From Rhodococcus sp. 4CII (GTDB taxonomy: Bacteria > Actinomycetota > Actinomycetes > Mycobacteriales > Mycobacteriaceae): a stretch of 64,000 nt of DNA. Each line of letters starts with the position of its first letter. Positions within the stretch are counted from its first letter, which is position 1. Where the stretch lies: assembly GCF_014256275.1 (NCBI RefSeq), contig NZ_JACCFE010000002.1, positions 7,751,501 through 7,815,500 of the forward strand. The letters run 5' to 3'. Below the pieces are notes generated by a model, which saw only the letters and a list, made by a program, of their open reading frames with translations, had not been told where the DNA came from and searched no databases. Positions 59,490 through 64,000 of the stretch are shown one piece after another. The translations under genes were made by a program, and so were the position numbers.

Positions 59490-60442
59490 CAGGCGAACAC
59501 CACCGTGGTGTTGTCCTGACGCAGGACACGGTCCTCGCAGTGCCACAGCACGGCTCGGTGCAGCACCGAACGTTCGACGTCGGCGCCGCGTCGTTCGAGG
59601 GTCGCCACGTCGTCCCGGTGGCTGACCCGGACCACGTCCTGCTCGATGATCGGGCCCTCGTCGAGGTCCTCGGTGACGTAGTGCGCGGTGGCGCCCACGA
59701 GCTTGACCCCTCGGTCCTTGGCCTTCTGGTACGGGCCGGCGCCGATGAAGGCGGGCAGGAAGGAGTGATGGATGTTGATGATCGGGCACCCGACCTTCTC
59801 GAGGAAGTCGTTGGTGATGATCTGCATGTAGCGGGCGAGCACGACCAGATCGAAGTTGCCGCGCAGCAACTCGAGCTGCTTGGCCTCGGCCTCGGCCTTG
59901 GTATCGCGGGTCACCGGGATGTGCACGAAGGGCACACCGAAGGAGCGGACCTCCGCCGCGAGATCGGCGTGGTTGGAGATGACCAGGCCGATCTGGACGG
60001 GCAGCTCGCCGCGGCGGGCGCGCCAGAGCAGATCCAACAGACAGTGGTCGTACTTAGAGACCATCACCGCGACCCGTTTCGGTGCCGAGGCACTGGTTAT
60101 CGACCAGTCCGTGACGTCGAACTGATCGGTGATCGAGGCCTCGAACGTCGCCTCCATCTGTTCGATGTGTGCCTGGAGGTCGCGTTTGTGGAACACCATC
60201 CGCAGGAAGAAGTGCCCGCCTTCCGGGTCGCTCGTCGACTGATCGGACTCGATGATGTTCGCGTCGTGGTCGGCGAGGAACCGAGAGATCGCGGCGACAA
60301 TGCCGGGCTGATCGGCGCAGTGCAGGATCAGACGCCCCAGATCGGTCAGCTCGCCCCCGCCGGACTTGCCCTGAGCTCCAGCGGCGCGCGGTGGAGCGAA
60401 GTCCACTGTTGTGGGTGCCAACGTCGACGGTGTGGCAGTCAT
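59489..60442 (-). CDS. purU: Formyltetrahydrofolate deformylase
   Basis: 317 residues: 10-formyl-THF plus water to formate and THF. Seen: N-terminal ACT domain (LGRLILHCADQPGIVAAISRFLADHDANIIES, about 35-110) and C-terminal formyltransferase domain (KRVAVMVSKYDHCLLDLLWR; VPFVHIPVTRDTKAEAEAKQ) with the catalytic triad Asn223, His225 and Asp261 in NIHHSFLPAF and TEDLDEGPI. A 30-residue extension precedes the ACT domain. The ATG at 60442 follows AGGAGGG. First gene of a two-gene unit with folD; the interval to folP (294 bases) contains several palindromes. Confidence 0.95.
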   Translation of the reverse strand: MTATPSTLAPTTVDFAPPRAAGAQGKSGGGELTDLGRLILHCADQPGIVAAISRFLADHDANIIESDQSTSDPEGGHFFLRMVFHKRDLQAHIEQMEATFEASITDQFDVTDWSITSASAPKRVAVMVSKYDHCLLDLLWRARRGELPVQIGLVISNHADLAAEVRSFGVPFVHIPVTRDTKAEAEAKQLELLRGNFDLVVLARYMQIITNDFLEKVGCPIINIHHSFLPAFIGAGPYQKAKDRGVKLVGATAHYVTEDLDEGPIIEQDVVRVSHRDDVATLERRGADVERSVLHRAVLWHCEDRVLRQDNTTVVFA

Positions 60443-60567
60443 GATGCCCTCCTGAGCGGGATGAAAGCGGGGGTCGTGAGGTCCGAGGCGATGGGGACCG
60501 CAGATGGGGTCCGACTCGAGACAGCACTCAGCGTATGGGCGGGGCAGGGTCGATTTCGCCCGGTGAT

Positions 60568-60598
60568 TCCCATGGGATTTGTGCCCCACCGGGGTGGG
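60568..60598. promoter_or_regulatory. Palindromes in the purU-folP interval
   Basis: TCCCATGGGA (60568-60577) and CCCACC-GG-GGTGGG (60585-60598) lie close together in the 294 bases between divergent purU and folP. Candidate regulator sites; no known motif recognised. Confidence 0.35.
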
Positions 60599-60736
60599 AA
60601 TACCCCCGAGCCCTGCCGTGTCCGGCCTCTCGGTCACTAACGTTCACCGCAGATATCCGGTCCGCTCGGTGCGGGGGCAAGCGCTTCGCTGACGCCGCCC
60701 GCCAGGAGATGGGGACGGGCCGGCAGGAAGGCAGCA

Positions 60737-61660
60737 ATGCACCACATCATGACCGAACACTCTCACCCGCCGCGCCCGACCGAACGCGACCGCATCACCG
60801 ATGCGGTACCCCGATCCGGGGTCCGATTGTCGCGGCCCGCGCCGGCGCGGTGCCTGGTGATGGGCATCGTCAACGTCACTCCGGATTCGTTCTCCGACGG
60901 GGGGCTGTGCGCCGCCGCCGATTCCGCGATCACCCGAGGGCTGGCGTTGGTGGCCGAGGGCGCGGACATCGTCGACGTCGGCGGAGAGTCCACCCGGCCG
61001 CAGGCACAGCGGGTTCCGGTCGCAGAGGAGTTGCGGCGGGTGCTTCCGGTCGTCCGGGCGCTGAGCGCGGCCGGTGTCCTGGTCAGTGTGGACACCATGC
61101 GCGCGGAGGTCGCGGCCGCCGCGGTCGCGGCAGGGGCATCGATGGTCAACGACGTCAGCGGCGGGCTGGCCGACCCGGCGATGGCCGCGACCGTCGCGGG
61201 CCTGGGTGTGCCGTTCATCGCCATGCACTGGCGCGGACACAGCACCACGATGGCCGAGCGCGCCGTCTACGACGATGTCGTCACCGATGTCGTCACCGAA
61301 CTCGCCGACCGCCTCGACGCACTGATCGGTGCCGGGATCCGCGAGGACCACATCGTTCTCGACCCGGGGCTCGGATTCGCCAAGACAGGCGCCCACAACT
61401 GGGCGCTGCTCGCTCACCTCGACCGGATCCGTGAGCTGGGCCGGCCGGTACTGGTCGGCGCCTCCCGCAAGTCCTTCCTCGGGGCGCTGATGACCGACGT
61501 CGAAGCCACCATCCCCCCGCCTGCCGACCGCGACGACCTCACCTGCGCGGTCTCCACGCTCGCCGCCGCAGCCGGCGCCTACTGTGTACGGGTCCATAAC
61601 GTGAAATCCACGCGTCGGGCTGTGGCTGTGGTGGCGGCGTGGCAGGGTGCGACCCGATGA
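60737..61660 (+). CDS. folP: Dihydropteroate synthase
   Basis: 307 residues: condenses 4-aminobenzoate with dihydropterin pyrophosphate. Seen: MGIVNVTPDSFSDGG (42-56), DVGGESTRPQAQ, VSVDTMRAEVAAAAVAAGAS, NDVSGGLADPAM, MHWRGHS, HIVLDPGLGFAKTGAHNW, GASRKSFLG and VRVHNVKSTRRA: all substrate-binding motifs of an active enzyme, so not the non-catalytic FolP2 type. The ATG at 60737 follows GGAAGG. Divergent from purU-folD and followed after 21 bases by pabB, which makes its 4-aminobenzoate precursor. Its location next to a folate-dependent O-demethylase suggests that it raises the folate pool for catabolism. Confidence 0.94.
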   Translation: MHHIMTEHSHPPRPTERDRITDAVPRSGVRLSRPAPARCLVMGIVNVTPDSFSDGGLCAAADSAITRGLALVAEGADIVDVGGESTRPQAQRVPVAEELRRVLPVVRALSAAGVLVSVDTMRAEVAAAAVAAGASMVNDVSGGLADPAMAATVAGLGVPFIAMHWRGHSTTMAERAVYDDVVTDVVTELADRLDALIGAGIREDHIVLDPGLGFAKTGAHNWALLAHLDRIRELGRPVLVGASRKSFLGALMTDVEATIPPPADRDDLTCAVSTLAAAAGAYCVRVHNVKSTRRAVAVVAAWQGATR

Positions 61661-61681
61661 TCGGCCGGCCTGCTGCTGTCG

Positions 61682-62980
61682 ATGATGTGCTGGAACGGTT
61701 GCTCCCGTGAGGGATCCGGGTGTCCGACCGTGCGCCTGCAACGTCTAGGGCCCGGTGGCCGGCCCGCCGAGGTACTCCGGGCGCTGCACACCCGGGCCCG
61801 GCAGATGCTGCTGCCGGCCCCGGCCGCGCTGGTCGGCCAGTGGTTCGGCGCGGCCGCGGTGATCGCCCCGCACCTGCACACCCAGCCCGTCACGCCCCGG
61901 GCCGCGTTTCCCGGCGGGCACCCGGACCGCCCGCCCGCTCCCGGTGACCCACTGATCGGCGGCGGATGGATCGGCTACCTGGGATATCCGGACGGTGCGG
62001 GCCGGCTCCCCGCGGCCGCCGGCGGCTGGACCGACTCGGTACTGCGCCTCGATACCGGCGGATGCTGGTGGTACGAAACCCTCACCGACACCCCCTGCCC
62101 ACCGGATCTGGCCGCCGCCGCCCTCGACCCACAGGCCGAACCGCGCACCTGGTCGATGCGGTGGACACCCCCCGACCGCGCCTCCCACCACCACAACGTC
62201 GAGGCCTGCAAGGACGCGATCCGCGCCGGCGAGGTGTACCAGGCCTGCATCTGCACCCAATTCACCGGGCAGATCACCGGCCGGCCGGCGGACTTCTTCG
62301 CCGACGGCATCGACCAGACCCATCCCACCCGGGCGGCGTACCTGCAGGGGGACTGGGGGGCGGTCGCTTCACTGTCCCCGGAGCTCTACCTGGCCCGCCA
62401 CGGCACCACCGTCACCTCCAGCCCCATCAAGGGGACCCTGCCGCTCACCGCCGACCCCGCCGCCCTGCGGGTCTCGGCCAAGGACGTCGCCGAGAACGTG
62501 ATGATCGTCGACCTGGTCCGCAACGATCTCGGCCGGCTCGCGGTCACCGGCACCGTCACCGTCACCGACCTGCTGCGCGTGCACCCGGCCCCCGGGGTGT
62601 GGCATCTGGTGTCCACCGTGCAAGCGCAGCTACCCCCGGCCACGACCTCGGCCGAGTTGTTCGAGGCGAGTTTCCCGCCGGCATCGGTGACCGGATGCCC
62701 GAAAACACGGGCCCGGCAACTGATCTCCGGGTGGGAACCGCAACCTCGGGGCGTGTACTGCGGCACCGTCGGGATGAGCAGCCCGCTGGCCGGCCTCGAA
62801 CTCAACGTCGCCATCCGCACGGTCGAGTTCACCCCCACCGGCGGCGCCGTCCTCGGCGTCGGCGGCGGGATCACCATCGACTCCGACCCCGCCGCGGAAT
62901 GGCAGGAATGCCTCGACAAGGCACGCAGCATCATCGAACTCAGCCCCACCCGGGTACCCGCACTCACCGAGCGGCCCTGA
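61682..62980 (+). CDS. pabB: Aminodeoxychorismate synthase component I
   Basis: Up to 432 residues (the ATG at 61682 has no clear ribosome site; a GTG at 61730 is an alternative). Chorismate-using enzyme for 4-aminobenzoate. Seen: VEACKDAIRAGEVYQACICTQF, ASLSPELYLARHG, SSPIKGTLPLTADP with the PIKGT lysine that distinguishes PabB from anthranilate synthase (PIAGT), ENVMIVDLVRNDLGRL, SFPPASVTGCPKTRA, GVYCGTVGM and GVGGGITIDSDP. No glutaminase (PabA) or lyase (PabC) domain is fused, so these must come from elsewhere. It forms a unit with folP. Confidence 0.93.
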   Translation: MMCWNGCSREGSGCPTVRLQRLGPGGRPAEVLRALHTRARQMLLPAPAALVGQWFGAAAVIAPHLHTQPVTPRAAFPGGHPDRPPAPGDPLIGGGWIGYLGYPDGAGRLPAAAGGWTDSVLRLDTGGCWWYETLTDTPCPPDLAAAALDPQAEPRTWSMRWTPPDRASHHHNVEACKDAIRAGEVYQACICTQFTGQITGRPADFFADGIDQTHPTRAAYLQGDWGAVASLSPELYLARHGTTVTSSPIKGTLPLTADPAALRVSAKDVAENVMIVDLVRNDLGRLAVTGTVTVTDLLRVHPAPGVWHLVSTVQAQLPPATTSAELFEASFPPASVTGCPKTRARQLISGWEPQPRGVYCGTVGMSSPLAGLELNVAIRTVEFTPTGGAVLGVGGGITIDSDPAAEWQECLDKARSIIELSPTRVPALTERP

Positions 62981-63071
62981 CCCATCCCAACCCCCACCCC
63001 CCAGCACCGGAACCGTGCAGGAACCACACCCGCACGGCCCTTCCACCTGCCCAAACACGGCCGGGGGCCCT

Positions 63072-63120
63072 CCCCCGGGGGTGCTCGGGGGACCCCATGG
63101 GATCAAAACCCCCGGGGGTT
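63072..63120. promoter_or_regulatory. Repeated CCCCCGGGGG palindromes upstream of the demethylase gene
   Basis: CCCCCGGGGG at 63072-63081 and AACCCCCGGGGGTT at 63107-63120, about 35 bases apart centre to centre, in the 228 bases between pabB and the O-demethylase gene. Could be the pabB terminator or paired operator sites. Confidence 0.35.
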
Positions 63121-63208
63121 CGGAGGGCCGAAACGGGGTGTGGTGCGACATACGCTGACGAAGGCCGCCCGATGTGGTCGCGGTCACAATCTTCAGGAGG
63201 AAACTCAA

Positions 63209-64000
63209 ATGACGGACCCAGCACCCTTCCGCGCCTTCACGGGAATCGCGCCCGTCGGATATTTTCCGGTCATGGGGCCGCCCGAACACACGGGATGGAT
63301 GGACGAGCAGCTGTCGTGGCACACCGATTGCTATGTCGGTGATTGGTCTTTCGTCCCGCAGATCCGCTTCAAGGGACCCGACGCGCTCAAGCTCTTCCGT
63401 GACCTGTCGGTCAACGATTTCGTCAACTTCCCGGTCGGTAAGGCCAAGCACGTCATCCAGTGCAACGACGACGGCAAGGTCATCGCCGAGGGCATCTTGC
63501 TCCGGCACGCCGAGGACGACTTCGAATATCAGGTCGGCACCCCGCAGTGGTCGCTGTACAACGCCCGCAAGGGCGGCTACGACGTCGAGGTCTCGTTCCC
63601 GCTCACCCACAAGTTCCAGGTCTCCGGGCCCAAGGCCCTGGCAGTGATCGAAAAGCTCACCGAGACCGGGCTTCGTGATGTGAAGTTCATGAACACCCGC
63701 CAGGGTGTCATCAACGACATCGATGTGACATTCCTTCGTCAGGGCATGGCCGGTGAGATCGGCTTCGAAATCCAGGGACCCATCGAAAACCACGGCAAGG
63801 TCCTCGAAGCCATCCTCGAGGCCGGCAAGGACTTCGGCATCCGCCGGCTCGGTACCCGCACGTTCATGATCAACCATCTCGAGGCCTGTTACCCGACCGG
63901 CGGAATGCACTTCTTCAACGCCCTCTCCGACGAGAGCAAGGCCGACTACCACAAGTTCATGGACGAGAACCTCCCCCCGGAATGGGTGGAGTCACCGTTC
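63209..64000 (+). CDS. Aminomethyltransferase-fold (LigM/DesA-like) THF-dependent O-demethylase, partial
   Basis: 264 codons to the window edge, no stop. GcvT-fold protein. Seen: RFKGPDALKLFRDLSVNDF, KAKHVIQCNDDGKVIAEGIL, FEYQVGTPQWSLYNARKGGY, FQVSGPKALAVIEKL, FLRQGMAGEIGFEIQGPIEN, ILEAGKDFGIRRLGTRTFMI and HLEACYPTGGMHFF. This order of motifs follows the sphingomonad vanillate/3-O-methylgallate demethylase LigM and syringate demethylase DesA, not the glycine-cleavage T-protein. Expected reaction: methyl transfer from an aryl methyl ether to THF, giving a catechol or phenol and 5-methyl-THF. The ATG at 63209 follows AGGAGGAAA. Other GcvT-like demethylases (DMSP, methylamine, betaine types) cannot be fully excluded from the N-terminal half alone. 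Confidence 0.82.
   Translation, partial: MTDPAPFRAFTGIAPVGYFPVMGPPEHTGWMDEQLSWHTDCYVGDWSFVPQIRFKGPDALKLFRDLSVNDFVNFPVGKAKHVIQCNDDGKVIAEGILLRHAEDDFEYQVGTPQWSLYNARKGGYDVEVSFPLTHKFQVSGPKALAVIEKLTETGLRDVKFMNTRQGVINDIDVTFLRQGMAGEIGFEIQGPIENHGKVLEAILEAGKDFGIRRLGTRTFMINHLEACYPTGGMHFFNALSDESKADYHKFMDENLPPEWVESPF

Noticed and set aside
57754..59529. 591-codon minus-strand frame over the GntR and folD genes
   Set aside because: Overlaps GntR antisense and folD in a wrong frame; the translation is Arg/Gly-rich without motifs.
60443..60736. Folate (THF) riboswitch upstream of folP or purU
   Set aside because: Palindromes are present but I could not fold a recognisable THF riboswitch core; a covariance-model search would decide.
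1..64000. CRISPR arrays, tRNA or rRNA genes, prophage or toxin-antitoxin modules
   Set aside because: No regularly spaced repeats, cloverleaf-like segments, rRNA signatures or phage proteins were seen while reading either strand; a tRNA scan and CRISPR finder would be decisive.
63209..64000. Glycine cleavage T-protein
   Set aside because: No gcvH or gcvP neighbours, and the motif order follows LigM/DesA-type demethylases; the neighbourhood is catabolic and folate-related.

Overview
The window looks like chromosomal or large-plasmid DNA of a high-GC actinomycete, most likely Rhodococcus (R. jostii/opacus type) or a close relative. This is an inference from GC-rich codon use, ATGA/GTGA-coupled operons, GntR/TetR/LysR-controlled catabolic clusters, Baeyer-Villiger monooxygenases (BVMOs), an NDMA-type alcohol dehydrogenase and DUF3263/ANTAR proteins. 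Almost everything is catabolic; no rRNA, tRNA, CRISPR array or phage module was seen.

Layout. (1) 1-1.3 kb: decayed short-chain dehydrogenase (SDR) and IS630 remnants. (2) 1.8-7.3 kb, minus strand: alcohol dehydrogenase, aldehyde dehydrogenase, HSL-type esterase and BVMO. This is the classic set for alcohol > ketone > ester/lactone > hydroxyacid > acid. (3) 8.7-20.8 kb, plus strand: LysR regulator, aromatic-acid type MFS transporter, a second longer BVMO, a split NDP-forming acyl-CoA synthetase, CMD-family protein, enoyl-CoA hydratase, AMP-forming acyl-CoA ligase, a metal-dependent cyclase plus a decayed copy of it, and a SnoaL-like protein. (4) 21.1-25.8 kb: nested insertion sequences. Two IS5-family copies flank an IS701-family element, and the second IS5 copy is itself broken by an IS110-family fragment. 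(5) 26-27.5 kb: SDR and a small dimeric-barrel protein, followed by a nearly intact IS630 element (27.7-29.0 kb).

(6) 29.2-35.0 kb: a TetR regulator divergent from a tightly coupled six-gene operon with two class III CoA-transferase subunits, two MaoC hydratase subunits, a thiolase-like protein lacking the nucleophilic Cys, and a DUF35 protein. It resembles the anaerobic bbs (benzylsuccinate) operon and the actinobacterial steroid hydratase/aldolase (ChsH/Ltp2), but matches neither exactly. (7) 35-36.7 kb: decayed DNA with an IS481 remnant. (8) 36.7-42.7 kb: CocE/NonD hydrolase; then SDR, enoyl-CoA hydratase and acyl-CoA ligase under a divergent TetR with an obvious operator. (9) 42.9-44.1 kb: remnants of an acyl-CoA ligase and a PAS-ANTAR regulator. 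(10) 44.2-48.4 kb: SDR, truncated hydrolase, quinone-oxidoreductase-like MDR and hydrolase, divergent from a TetR-DUF4345 pair, again with a clear operator.

(11) 49-64 kb: the most coherent system. A minus-strand operon (cupin, a fused HpcH aldolase/acetoacetyl-CoA ligase, enoyl-CoA hydratase, two small proteins, thiolase) diverges from a plus-strand meta-cleavage set (extradiol dioxygenase, NTF2-like protein, alpha/beta hydrolase, GntR regulator). Next to it is a folate block: folD-purU on one strand and folP-pabB plus a LigM/DesA-like aminomethyltransferase-fold O-demethylase on the other. I infer a tetrahydrofolate-dependent O-demethylation and meta-cleavage pathway for a methoxylated aromatic. 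It carries its own folate synthesis genes and a route disposing of the one-carbon unit as formate.
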